Positions 1-8,717 of a stretch of 64,000 nt of DNA are shown here, in pieces. Below the pieces are notes generated by a model. It did no database searches, was not told where the DNA came from, and saw only the letters and a list, made by a program, of their open reading frames with translations. A program made the translations under genes and the position numbers. Position 1 is the stretch's first letter; every line of letters begins with the position of its first letter. The stretch lies in contig NZ_JPOS01000039.1 in NCBI RefSeq assembly GCF_000759025.1, forward strand, positions 357,979-421,978, read 5' to 3'. Source of the DNA: Phaeodactylibacter xiamenensis (GTDB lineage: Bacteria > Bacteroidota > Bacteroidia > Chitinophagales > Saprospiraceae).

Positions 1-1016
1 ATCAGTTCAATGTAGACCCGGGTCTTGCCACTACCGGTCACCCCATGCAGCAATACCGGTTTGTTGTCTTCAAATCCGGCGCGTATTTCAGCCATTGCCC
101 GGGTCTGTTGGTCAGAAAGGGTGCTGGCTTCGATGGTCGTTTCTTCATATCCGCCAATTCGGCTGACCTCATGCTCATACAGTTCAAAAATACCTTTTTT
201 CTCAATGGCTCGCAGCACGGTACTATCCACACCCGCTTTGTCATAGACATCTTGTTTGCGCACATGGTCCAGCCCTCTTGAAATCTGAACGTAGGCCATC
301 AGTGCTTCCACCTGACGGGTAGAGCGGCTCAGTTTGGTGAATGCTTCTTCCAGCAGCTTGGGCTGAGAGGCATAGGGCTCCTGCAGGCGGACACAGCCTA
401 TGGTTTTGGGCTTGTATTTTTGTTTGAGGTCTTCCTTGAGGTAAAGAATACGCTTGTCAAGCATCCGGCGGATGAGCGGGTAGACCGTTTTGCGCTGAAG
501 AATGCCGCGCACATCATCAATCGTGATCTCCTTCTGAATCGTCAGGGCTTCCGCAATTAGGTATTCCTGGTCATTCAGGTCGCTGAAGTCCTGCCCGAAG
601 AGGGGGCTGAGGCTGAGAATTGTCTCACTGCTGAGCTTGAGATTGGCCGGCAGGGCAGCGTTCATGACCTCCCCAAGGGTGCAGAGGTAATAATCCGCAA
701 TCCAGCGCCAGAGCCGGACCTGCGTTTCGTTGACGATGGGCGATTCATCGATGACGGATAGCAGCAGCTTGGGCTGATAGGCGGCCGGTGGCTGATTGGT
801 AACTTCCATGATGAGGGCGCTATACCGTTTGGCTTTTCCAAACTCCACTTCTACCCGTTTGCCGAAGTCGGCTTCCGGTACCAGGGGCTCCGGTACTTCG
901 TAGGTAAACGGTTTAGGTACCGCCAGCGGTAGGATGACGGTGACGTAGGTTTGCGTGGCCGGTGCCGGGTGTAGTTGTTCTTCCAAAGGGATTGCGTTTG
1001 AGGGCAAGGTAGCCAA
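1..1016 (-). CDS. priA: Primosomal protein N' (PriA helicase), N-terminal part, cut by window edge
   Basis: Restart helicase that reloads the replisome at stalled forks. Read on the minus strand, the frame stays open to base 1 and so has no stop here. The N-terminus has the PriA DNA-binding domain pattern (LPLAVPKPFTYEVP, then GKRVEVEFGKAKRYSALIM), and the segment reaching the left edge contains the Walker A motif HGVTGSGKTRVYIELI. The rest of the helicase domain and the zinc-binding cysteines lie outside. No ATG precedes the conserved domain: the frame follows the stop of the upstream lipoprotein gene by only two codons, and the first candidates are TTG at 1016, 1007 and 986. TTG at 1016 is chosen as the longest. 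A non-ATG start coupled to the upstream gene is inferred. Confidence 0.88.
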   Translation of the reverse strand, partial: MATLPSNAIPLEEQLHPAPATQTYVTVILPLAVPKPFTYEVPEPLVPEADFGKRVEVEFGKAKRYSALIMEVTNQPPAAYQPKLLLSVIDESPIVNETQVRLWRWIADYYLCTLGEVMNAALPANLKLSSETILSLSPLFGQDFSDLNDQEYLIAEALTIQKEITIDDVRGILQRKTVYPLIRRMLDKRILYLKEDLKQKYKPKTIGCVRLQEPYASQPKLLEEAFTKLSRSTRQVEALMAYVQISRGLDHVRKQDVYDKAGVDSTVLRAIEKKGIFELYEHEVSRIGGYEETTIEASTLSDQQTRAMAEIRAGFEDNKPVLLHGVTGSGKTRVYIEL

Positions 1017-1022
1017 TTTAGG

Positions 1023-1820
1023 TTACTCTCCGTGGATCAACTGTGTCATTGCCCATTGCTGTGGCCCTGTTTTTTCAAATTGGGCGCGGTAGCCAGTAGG
1101 GCGTGCCACAAATTTACCATATACAAACCCCACTTTCCTCCCGGATAGTTCAATACGGGACCACGGGTGGGTTTCCCCGCCGATGACTTCGGTCTGATCG
1201 GTCGTTTCGAGGTATTGGACGAGTTCGTAGGAAACGGTATTGACAATATCGCTGTTGAGCCTCGGCTCACTGCGTATGCGTACACCACTCCCTGTGATAG
1301 CGGCATACTCGTTTTTGGAAAGTTCCTCCGGCCAGGTGGCAGCGTAGTAGGGGGCTGTGAATACCCGGCCGTTGTTGCTGAAGGCTCCTCCGGCTTTTAG
1401 CAGTTCCTCCAGTATGGGCCAGATAGGGAGACTGTCGGCGACGGTAGGAGTAAGCCCGTAGTGGCTCACCAGGCCTGCTACGCCCGGTTCTGTTGCTCCT
1501 GAAACCTTGATGTCTTTGTCCACGGCATCCAGCAGCGCAAAAACATCGCGTTCCTGCACGGCTTGCAGCAGTTGTTCGCGAAAAACGAAGAAGGCAGTGT
1601 CCATAGAGGCTTCGTCCACCGGATAAAGTTTTTGGCGTTCCTGTACCTGTCTTGCAGGCAGGGTGTCGGTGCGCATCAAACGGTATTGCCGGTACAGTTG
1701 GCGCAGGGAGTCGAGTGGGATTCGGCTGGTGGTTTCGGCGGAATCCGGCTGTGGGGAATCGCCCCCGCAGCCAGAGCCCAGGATGAATAAAAAAATAAGG
1801 ATGGTCATGCAGCCTCTCAT
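1023..1820 (-). CDS. Probable lipoprotein with C-terminal bacterial SH3 domain
   Basis: 265 residues. The N-terminus MRGCMTILIFLFILGSGCGG is a short hydrophobic signal ending in Cys, so membrane anchoring is likely although the lipobox (GSGC) is not canonical. The middle (about 25-175) is helical and unrecognised. Residues about 176-245 (GSGVRIRSEPRLNSDIV ... VGFVYGKFV) have the bacterial SH3 pattern, a fold often used to bind cell-wall peptides. The gene ends two codons before the proposed priA start and is probably co-transcribed with it. Alternative start: Met5. The function is unknown; a periplasmic envelope role is inference. Confidence 0.75.
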   Translation of the reverse strand: MRGCMTILIFLFILGSGCGGDSPQPDSAETTSRIPLDSLRQLYRQYRLMRTDTLPARQVQERQKLYPVDEASMDTAFFVFREQLLQAVQERDVFALLDAVDKDIKVSGATEPGVAGLVSHYGLTPTVADSLPIWPILEELLKAGGAFSNNGRVFTAPYYAATWPEELSKNEYAAITGSGVRIRSEPRLNSDIVNTVSYELVQYLETTDQTEVIGGETHPWSRIELSGRKVGFVYGKFVARPTGYRAQFEKTGPQQWAMTQLIHGE

Positions 1821-2019
1821 GATGTTTGGTTTCCGTTTGTTGGATATTTGCTAACTCCTAAAGTTAAAAGATCATTTGCGGATTCAGCGCATAGGGCAAA
1901 CAATGATTTAGGATTAATGGGCCTCAGGCGTTCTTATTTTTCAGTTATTTCTTGCAAATAAGTGCATGGAGTTCGATATTACAGGTCTGTACGGAGGCAC
2001 CTCTGACAAAACCCTGGAT

Positions 2020-5000
2020 ATGCGCAGCCTGTTAACTATACTTTTATTTTTTCTCCTCTCCCTTTCGGGGAGCTCATTGTTGGCACAGCAGTATAAGGTG
2101 TTTGGTTACAATGAGTTGAATGGCATGCAAAATACCCTGATCAAAGCCACTGCTGTAGACCCGTTTGGGCTGATTTGGCTGGCTACAGACGGCGGGCTCA
2201 TCCGGTACGACGGTAATCAGTTCAATTCCTTTCGTGATAAGATCCCCACGCCTTTTATCAAAGATATTCAGCCGGTGGGAGAACGGCTCCTGGTTTCCAC
2301 AGACGAGGGCTTGTATTGGGTTGAGCCTTCCCTGCAGTCAGCTGTTATTAGAAAAGCCTTTCCCGATCAGCGCATCCGGCTGACCAAAAAATTATTCAAG
2401 GATGAACAGGGTCGTATCTGGGGCAGCAACAACAACAACGTCTTTTGTATAGAAGGCAAGGCGATAAAAATCCACCCCTTCAGCGCGGAGCATCACAGTG
2501 AGGATTTCACGCTCTCCTTCAGTTTTGCTGAAGATGGCCGGGGACATTTATTCACCGTGTCCAAGAATGGTGCCCTTTTCCGGTATGATAAGGAGAATGA
2601 CGCATTCTCCGGGCCGCTACATCAGCTTCCGGTAGGGGCTAATGCTGCATTGCAAGTGGGCCGTGGAAAAATCTGGGTGGCCACTTATGGTGGTGTTTAT
2701 CAGGTATTGCTTAGTGAAACAGGTACGCTGGAGCGTGTAGAACAGCTTAACGGCATAGGGCCGATTGCTATGAGACGGCTCAGGGATGGCCATGTAGTGG
2801 TAGCGGTGCGCAATGATGGTATTTTTCGATTGGACGAAAATGGGCAGGTTTATGCGCTCAAACAAGATTGGGAAGTCTCCTCATTCTCCTCTTTAAGTGA
2901 AGGCATGAACGGAGATCTGTGGGTAGGTACCGATAATGGATTGCTGCTGCTCAAGCCCAAGTCGTTTGAATCAGCTTTTCCTGGTCAGCTGGGCAACCGC
3001 TATATTCAGAATATAACCCACTTTGAGGGGAAGACTTATCTTTCAGATGGAGGGCAGGTTTTTGTTACCGCTACAAACAGGGCGGAGGACAGCAGCCTTC
3101 AGCCTTTTTTTCGCCCTCCCTTTGAGGTGTATACCATGGTGGCCACGCCTTTCGGGTTATGGCTGGGCGGAGCCGGAGGCAGGGTGTTAATGCTTAGTTG
3201 GGATAAGCGCTCGCAAAAGACTTATGACCTATCGGGTTACGGCAGGGAGGTTTTTAATATGGCTGTTGATCCGAAGGGTCGGATATGGATCTGTCAGGCA
3301 CAGTCTTTGGGGCTGCTCAGCCTTGAGCCTGATGGTAGCATGAAAGTATACCAGGAACAGGAGAATGGCTGGCCCGACAATCCTGAGGCTCTCCTTTTTA
3401 ACCCTCAGGACAGTCAGTTATACCTTGGAGGAACAAGCGCAGATCAGCCGCTTTTCCGGTTTGACGAAGCTCAGGGGCGTTTCCTGCCGGTAGAAGGACA
3501 GCTTGACGTCGATAAGGAGCAAGACTTCCGGGTTATTGACCTGGCGTACAGCACAGATCAGGGGATGGTACTGGGGGCGTCTCTTGGCCTGTTTCAATAC
3601 AAGGAAGGAGAATACTCAGCTATCGCTTCTGAAGAAACCAATGGTATTTCTGTCTCAGCAGTCTCCATTGGTGCTGACAATGAGATCTGGTTTGCTACTG
3701 CAAACGGGCTGAACCTGCTGCAGGATAATGTGCTGCTCACCTACACGACTATGCATGGCTTGCCTTCCAAAGCTATTAACTGGAGGAATATCAAGGCTGA
3801 TGGCTCAGGAAGTATATGGGTGGGCACGCCCAACGGGCTAGCTGTTTCTGCTCGGCCTATGCCCGATAATAATACCGATCAGCCATTGCTGCTGCAGGTG
3901 GAGTCCTCCAAAGGGGTAGTATACGAAAAGGCCCGCAACCGCTCTGAAGCAGATATGGATGACTATCTTTCGGTACGCTACCTCAGCGTAGGTTATCCGT
4001 CCACGCTCACCGAATACCGCATCCAAATAGCAGGAGGGCAGGAAGCCCCCCGGACGATCTATACCCGGAATAATGAATTGTCTTTTTCTGACCTTAGCAA
4101 AGGGGTGTCTGAGATCACCGTTCAGGGCCGTCAGTCTTCGGCTCACCGCTGGAGTGAACCCTTAAAATTTGACCTGCAAATTTCTACGGTTTGGTATAAG
4201 TCCTGGTACGGTATTCTGGGGTTACTCGCAGCTCTGGGGGCAGTAGCCTTTTTTGTCAATATGGTACGGCAGACCCACTACGAACGGCAAAGCAAACGCC
4301 TGAGCCAGTACAACCAGGAACTGGAAAAGAAAGTGGAAGCGGGCCGGCAGGATTACCAGATGCTGGTCAACTATATTGGGGATAGCGTGCTGAAGGTCAA
4401 TACGGAAGGCGAAGTGCTTTATACCTCGCCCAGCTGGCTGGACAACTACGGGTATACCTCCGAAGAGACCGATGGACACCGCTTGTCCTTGTTCCTGCAC
4501 CCGGAAGATATTGAGAAAACTATCCTCGCCCTGGAGGCCCTGAAAGAGGATGACGCGCAAAGTTCGTTCGAGCTGGAACACCGCTTTAAACACCGGAATG
4601 GGGCATGGCTCTGGGTGGAGACCAAAGGTGAGCTGGAGCCCCGCTCCGGAGAAATTGTACTGATCAGCCGGGAAATTACGGAGCGCAAGATTTCAGAGCA
4701 ACGCCTGCAGAGCCTAACGCAGATGCAGAAAATCCTGATGGATATCTCTTCCAAGTATATCAATCTGCCGCTTGGAGAGGTCGCTTCCGCTATCAATATT
4801 TCCTTACAGCAGATGGGCGAGTTTGTAGATGCGGACCGGGTCTACATTTTTGATTATCACTTTGAGCGGGAGACTTGCACCAATACTTACGAATGGTGCC
4901 GGGTGGGCATTGAGCCGGAGATCGATAACCTGCAGGATGTTCCGCTTGAATTACTGCCCGATTGGGTGGATACGCACACCAAAGGACTCCCAATGTATAT

Positions 5001-5970
5001 TCCGGATGTATTCGATTTGCCAAAGGATTCGGGTATCAGGCAGGTATTGGAGCCACAGGGGATCAAAAGCCTCTTGGCCGTACCGCTTATGAATGGGGAA
5101 ATGTGCATTGGTTTCGTAGGTTTCGATTCGGTCCGGCACTGGCATCAGTACACCCAGCGGGAGATCACCCTTTTGAAGCTTTTCGGCCAGATGCTGGTCA
5201 ATATTCAGATGCGTACCCAAAAGCAAAGGGACCTGGAGCAGCTGCTTGAGAAAACAACGGATCAGAACGAGCGCCTTCGGGAATTTTCCTTCATGACCTC
5301 ACACAACATCCGGGCTTCCGTCGCCAACCTGCTCGCGCTAAACGAAATGATCAAAGCAGAGCCTGATAACCGGGAATACCTCGAAATGCTCGATTTGACG
5401 ACTAAAAAGCTGGATACGACCATCTCGAACATCAATCACCTGCTGAATTTCGAAAAGGAAATCAACCAAAAAGATAAGGAAGACTGCAACCTGGCGGAAA
5501 CTATTGGGCGTGTGATTGATCTGAACAACCAAATTATCAAAAAGCATAACGTAAAGGTGTCTGTCAATGTACCGGGAAAAATAACGGTGAGCGCGATACC
5601 CGCTCATTTAGACAGCATCTTTCACAACCTCCTTACAAATGCGATCAAATATGGTACGACAAAGACCTCCAAAAACATTATAATCGAAGCTCACTTGCAT
5701 AACGATACCGTTACGGTTTCTGTAAAAGATTTTGGTTTGGGTATTGATCTGGACCGTTTCCGCGATAAACTCTTTCAGCTGGGCTCCAGGCTGCATGTTG
5801 CGAGTGCCGAGGGGCAGGGTTTAGGGTTGTACATGACTAAAAATCAGATTGAAGGCCTGGGCGGGCAGATAGAAGTGGAAAGCGAAGTGGGCAAGGGTAC
5901 TACTTTCAGGGTTACACTGCCCATAAAGGCGGTTGATCTTGCTGCTTCCGGTACCTTGCCAGAAGTGTAA
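2020..5970 (+). CDS. Beta-propeller (Reg_prop/Y_Y_Y) membrane sensor histidine kinase with PAS and GAF domains
   Basis: About 1316 residues. Signal peptide MRSLLTILLFFLLSLSGSSLLAQ; then a periplasmic two-component-regulator propeller with recurring blades such as FGLIWLATDGGLIRYDG and EIWFATANGLNLL, a Y_Y_Y-like domain, one membrane helix (about 729-749), a short coiled coil, PAS (about 777-887), GAF (about 898-1065), the phosphoacceptor box with His1095 in TSHNIRAS, and an ATPase domain (NLLTNAIKYG, DFGLGID, GQGLGLYM). There is no receiver domain and no AraC-type DNA-binding domain, so it is not a typical hybrid HTCC and needs a separate response regulator, none of which is adjacent. The start at 2020 is preferred over the in-frame ATG at 1966 because the signal peptide begins there. 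The input signal is unknown; related propeller sensors often sense glycans. Confidence 0.9.
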   Translation: MRSLLTILLFFLLSLSGSSLLAQQYKVFGYNELNGMQNTLIKATAVDPFGLIWLATDGGLIRYDGNQFNSFRDKIPTPFIKDIQPVGERLLVSTDEGLYWVEPSLQSAVIRKAFPDQRIRLTKKLFKDEQGRIWGSNNNNVFCIEGKAIKIHPFSAEHHSEDFTLSFSFAEDGRGHLFTVSKNGALFRYDKENDAFSGPLHQLPVGANAALQVGRGKIWVATYGGVYQVLLSETGTLERVEQLNGIGPIAMRRLRDGHVVVAVRNDGIFRLDENGQVYALKQDWEVSSFSSLSEGMNGDLWVGTDNGLLLLKPKSFESAFPGQLGNRYIQNITHFEGKTYLSDGGQVFVTATNRAEDSSLQPFFRPPFEVYTMVATPFGLWLGGAGGRVLMLSWDKRSQKTYDLSGYGREVFNMAVDPKGRIWICQAQSLGLLSLEPDGSMKVYQEQENGWPDNPEALLFNPQDSQLYLGGTSADQPLFRFDEAQGRFLPVEGQLDVDKEQDFRVIDLAYSTDQGMVLGASLGLFQYKEGEYSAIASEETNGISVSAVSIGADNEIWFATANGLNLLQDNVLLTYTTMHGLPSKAINWRNIKADGSGSIWVGTPNGLAVSARPMPDNNTDQPLLLQVESSKGVVYEKARNRSEADMDDYLSVRYLSVGYPSTLTEYRIQIAGGQEAPRTIYTRNNELSFSDLSKGVSEITVQGRQSSAHRWSEPLKFDLQISTVWYKSWYGILGLLAALGAVAFFVNMVRQTHYERQSKRLSQYNQELEKKVEAGRQDYQMLVNYIGDSVLKVNTEGEVLYTSPSWLDNYGYTSEETDGHRLSLFLHPEDIEKTILALEALKEDDAQSSFELEHRFKHRNGAWLWVETKGELEPRSGEIVLISREITERKISEQRLQSLTQMQKILMDISSKYINLPLGEVASAINISLQQMGEFVDADRVYIFDYHFERETCTNTYEWCRVGIEPEIDNLQDVPLELLPDWVDTHTKGLPMYIPDVFDLPKDSGIRQVLEPQGIKSLLAVPLMNGEMCIGFVGFDSVRHWHQYTQREITLLKLFGQMLVNIQMRTQKQRDLEQLLEKTTDQNERLREFSFMTSHNIRASVANLLALNEMIKAEPDNREYLEMLDLTTKKLDTTISNINHLLNFEKEINQKDKEDCNLAETIGRVIDLNNQIIKKHNVKVSVNVPGKITVSAIPAHLDSIFHNLLTNAIKYGTTKTSKNIIIEAHLHNDTVTVSVKDFGLGIDLDRFRDKLFQLGSRLHVASAEGQGLGLYMTKNQIEGLGGQIEVESEVGKGTTFRVTLPIKAVDLAASGTLPEV

Positions 5971-6084
5971 TGGTGCTTGTAGGTAAGGGTTTGGGATTCG
6001 AGCGGTGCTGGTGGGAAGGTTAAAAGTTTAGAGGTTAGGGTTTAAGGTTTAGAGTGGGGAGCGTTGCCGGTCAGTGGGCAGGCT

Positions 6085-6111
6085 CGCCCGGCGCTCTCCC
6101 TTCGCCGGGCG
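6085..6111. repeat. Constant-loop hairpin, copy 1
   Basis: Perfect 9-bp stem CGCCCGGCG/CGCCGGGCG around the 9-nt loop CTCTCCCTT. It shares its loop with the hairpins at 6345-6379 and 6936-6962 while the stem differs. It sits inside the first long repeat copy, 3' of the GCGTTGCCGG core. Confidence 0.8.
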
Positions 6112-6224
6112 TGCTTGTTGGAGCAGGTCATGAGATTCGAGCGTTGCCGGTGGGTGTGGCTGGACGCTTACATTTCGTACCTACGGCACGAGGCGATGGT
6201 TGGTCTTGGAGGTTACCGACATTT

Positions 6225-6239
6225 TGCCCCTATGGGGCA
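6225..6239. repeat. Small perfect hairpin in the repeat element
   Basis: TGCCCC-TAT-GGGGCA, six base pairs and a 3-nt loop, at the 3' end of the first long repeat copy. The matching place in the second copy (about 6497-6512) is degenerate. An imperfect partner hairpin, CGTACC-TAC-GGCACG, lies at 6176-6190. Confidence 0.65.
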
Positions 6240-6344
6240 TTGATGTGTTAGGTCTGCCGGGGCGGTGGCGGGTAAAAATGGAAAATGTAAAACTGAGAAA
6301 TGTAAAAGTGGCGAGCGTTGCCGGTCCCTGTGGCTTGGGGAATT

Positions 6345-6379
6345 ACAACGCCGGGGGCTCTCCCTTTCTCCGGCGTTGT
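6345..6379. repeat. Constant-loop hairpin, copy 2
   Basis: Ten perfect base pairs, ACAACGCCGG/CCGGCGTTGT, extended by G.T, G-C and G.T pairs to leave exactly the loop CTCTCCCTT. Its stem sequence differs from those of the other two copies. The wobble pairs would be stable in RNA, which hints at a transcribed structure. Confidence 0.75.
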
Positions 6380-6608
6380 GTAAGCAGTACCTAGCCAGGG
6401 TGGCTCGGGCTTTCACATTTCGTACCTGTCTGCCATGGCCAGCCAGGCAGGCCTACGGCACTGGGCGTTGGTTGGTCTATGAGGTTACCTACATTTTGCC
6501 CTTCACGGGTCAGTGGGCTGGGCTGGGCCTTGCCCAGGGCCAACCTTGACCTTGGCAGGGGCTTCCGGGGCAGACCGTTGGCTGTTTCCGGGGGCGATGG
6601 CTGGTTAG

Positions 6609-6715
6609 CCTGGGGCGCGACAATTAATTGTCGTCTCAGGGAAGACCGGGCAGAGCGCTCAACCTTAACCTCGGTTAGACCTTGCACTGGACCAACCTCA
6701 ACCTGGGCTGTGGCT
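6609..6715. repeat. Second repeat family with GACAATTAATTGTC palindrome
   Basis: A perfect palindrome (GACAATTAATTGTC) is followed by CTCAGGG, CAGAGCGC, CTCAACCTTAACC and then GGACCAACCTCAACCTG. The same modules recur at 14140-14310, where the GGACCAACCTCAACCTG module is inverted relative to the rest. Confidence 0.7.
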
Positions 6716-6935
6716 TCCTGGTCCGACCGTTGGCGGTTTCCTTCCTGGGGCGAGCGTTGCCGGTCGGTGTGGCGCTGTTTTTAGGTAATGGAGAAGGTTG
6801 GATGTCTACCCCCGACCCCCGCCAGGATGGAAATAGTTTTGTCCGTACGGAGGTTATTGGTGTATAGCGGGCAACACCAGCCTTCGCTTGAGGCTTGGGC
6901 TGACGGGGCGAGGTTTGCCGGCCGGTAGGCAGGCT

Positions 6936-6962
6936 CGCCCGGTGCTCTCCTTTCACCGGGCG
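6936..6962. repeat. Constant-loop hairpin, copy 3
   Basis: Stem CGCCCGGTG/CACCGGGCG with loop CTCTCCTTT. Compared with the hairpin at 6085-6111, one stem pair has changed from C-G to T-A on both sides, a compensatory pair. Confidence 0.8.
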
Positions 6963-7112
6963 TGCTTGTTGGGGTGGGTCCTATGTTGCGAGCGTTGCCG
7001 GTCGGTGTGGCAGCCTCACCCGGCGCACTCGCTGTCCGACGTAGTTTTATACGCCAACGAGATATCATAAGGACGTGATCCTACCGCCTTCTTTTTGAGC
7101 AGCGAAGTGTTT

Positions 7113-7808
7113 TCATCCGTTCCCCTCGGGTGCAGAACGGGCGATCCGAAGCAGGAAAAATCCCGTGATGACGCCCACGCTAAGTCCTCCGGCAATGCCA
7201 CCCAGCGCACCCGCCAGCAGGATAAGCGGCCAGCCTGTGTTGGCATCCGACCAGCTTGCGCCCAGGAAGATGAACACCATGCCCAATGCCCAGCCGAGGG
7301 CATTGGCGGGGATCCAAAGCATAGCCTCTTTGCGCAGCCCCTTCAGTGGCAGCCACTGAAAGTAGCCGAATAAAGCACCGAGCAATAGCCCCATCAAAGC
7401 TGCCATGCTGTAGTAAACGAGGGGAGACGGTTCCATGCCGGGATCGGTAGCGCCATTTCCTGTAAGGAAAAGGGAGGGCAGCATACCCAGCATCCACGCG
7501 GTGACAGCTGCTGCAATTGTATACGCCAGCCACTGCTTCCAGGCAATTTCCGGGAAAATTTTGCCGATAAGGCGATACTGGAAGTAAGCGAGGATGCTGC
7601 CTTCCAGGGCACCCGCCATCAGCATGAAGAACAGGTTGAGCATACGGTCGGAATTACTTGCCGGTTCCCCCAATAATAAACGGTGGGCAATAGCAATAGC
7701 AGCGGCTGCGGTAATGCCCAGAAATTCTCCCGTGCCACAGGCGAGTACCCATTTTTTCCAGGTGCCAGGGGGCAGGCCAGGGCGGCCATTGGGGATATAC
7801 TGCGTCAT
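7113..7808 (-). CDS. Polytopic membrane protein, unrecognised
   Basis: 231 residues with about six hydrophobic segments (WVLACGTGEFLGITAAAAIAIA, MLNLFFMLMAGALEGSILAYF, WLAYTIAAAVTAWML, YYSMAALMGLLLGALFGYF, ALGWALGMVFIFLG, LILLAGALGGIAGGLSVGVI). The spacing of small residues and the paired Gly-rich helices suggest an internal duplication (EGSILAYFQYRLIG against LGALFGYFQWLPLKG). It starts with ATG, lies 63 bp downstream of the DUF5683 gene on the same strand and may be its last operon member. The function is unknown. Confidence 0.75.
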   Translation of the reverse strand: MTQYIPNGRPGLPPGTWKKWVLACGTGEFLGITAAAAIAIAHRLLLGEPASNSDRMLNLFFMLMAGALEGSILAYFQYRLIGKIFPEIAWKQWLAYTIAAAVTAWMLGMLPSLFLTGNGATDPGMEPSPLVYYSMAALMGLLLGALFGYFQWLPLKGLRKEAMLWIPANALGWALGMVFIFLGASWSDANTGWPLILLAGALGGIAGGLSVGVITGFFLLRIARSAPEGNG

Positions 7809-7871
7809 CTTGTGTGTCGGTTAGTCTGCCGCAATATTAGTGGATCATCGCTATCGGCGTACTGATTTTTG

Positions 7872-8576
7872 TTACCGGGCAACGGGCAGGGGAGGAGGGG
7901 CTTTTCGGTTGAGCGGAATCGTGACCCCCAGCCCGATGGTAGGTGTATTGAAGCCATTAAAGTCCAGGGTAGGCTTGATTTCCATTCCGATGTCGTCGTC
8001 TATATCAAAGCTTTTGAGGTGAGCGTCCACGAAAGCTTCCAGTGCCTGCAGGGTGTAGACGAGGAACATGCCCACATAAGCCATCTGTGTGTTTTTGTCA
8101 AACTCGTCGCGCAGGGACCGCAAGGCCCGTTCATTGTCTATTGAAGTGCCTGAAAATTCATGCTCCATGGTATCCCGCTTCAGCTCCAAAGCATCCCGCA
8201 GCCGCCGGTAGTTAGACTGATTGTAGTCGATGGTGAGCCCCATGCCCACCACCGCGCCGTAGACGAGGGGCAGTTTCCACCAGCGCTTGTTGTAAATCTG
8301 CCCGCCACCGGGGATAGCCAGGGAGAGGATGGCGGCTTTGCGCGGAGAAGGGTAGTCCTGGGTGAACCAGTTTTTCCGTTTGGGCCGTTGCACCGTATCC
8401 GTAGCGGTTGCATCTGCGGCAACGATAGCGGTGTCTGGGTACTCCAGGCTGGAAGGCGGGACCTGCCCGGTGAGGGTTGTTGCCCAAAAGAAGAGAGCCG
8501 GTGCAAGAAACAGGCGGAAGATGTCAAGCTTGCCCTTCAGTAAGTCATACTTTTCTGATATTTTTATCGGAGCCAT
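7872..8576 (-). CDS. DUF5683 family protein, partner of the par block
   Basis: 234 residues. After a short N-terminal stretch and a hydrophobic segment (about 17-37), the family hallmark PGGGQIYNKRWWKLPLVYG appears at about 88-106, followed by a second hydrophobic stretch and a C-terminal half ending in short strands (FNGFNTPTIGLGVTIPL). In many Bacteroidota this gene directly follows parB; here two other genes lie between. The role is unestablished; an envelope protein is likely from its hydrophobic segments. Confidence 0.85.
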   Translation of the reverse strand: MAPIKISEKYDLLKGKLDIFRLFLAPALFFWATTLTGQVPPSSLEYPDTAIVAADATATDTVQRPKRKNWFTQDYPSPRKAAILSLAIPGGGQIYNKRWWKLPLVYGAVVGMGLTIDYNQSNYRRLRDALELKRDTMEHEFSGTSIDNERALRSLRDEFDKNTQMAYVGMFLVYTLQALEAFVDAHLKSFDIDDDIGMEIKPTLDFNGFNTPTIGLGVTIPLNRKAPPPLPVAR

Positions 8577-8717
8577 ATCTTAAGCTGCGCTTTTTCCAGG
8601 TTTGAAACTACAAAAGTAACGCAAAAAACGCTCCGGCATTGAAAAAAGGGTGGGTATTGGGAAAGGGTTAACGTTTGGGGGTAGGGGGTGACGGCTTTGG
8701 AGACGTGAGAGGAGCCA

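Larger units (their letters stand above)
5971..7112. repeat. Gene-free cluster of dispersed, hairpin-forming repeats
   Basis: 1.1 kb with no convincing gene; small open frames here change with each repeat copy. It opens with a degenerate GGTTTAGAG-like tract (about 6020-6056). The core GAGCGTTGCCGGT recurs with small changes at about 6060, 6140, 6313, 6753, 6907 and 6987. Two long composite copies run about 6049-6241 and 6306-6512, each with the core, a hairpin with a CTCTCCCTT loop, CATTTCGTACC, then TTTTGCCC. A third copy of the 5' half lies at 6901-6980 and a truncated one at 6986-7030. A segment around a GACCGTTGGC core occurs twice (about 6560-6600 and 6715-6750). This looks like a landing zone for small non-autonomous repeats; no transposase is present. 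Confidence 0.8.

Noticed and set aside
6054..7070. Several short open frames in both directions at 6.0-7.1 kb
   Set aside because: They translate repeat copies (for example PTFCPYGA-like strings), overlap each other on both strands, lack start signals, and show no family pattern.
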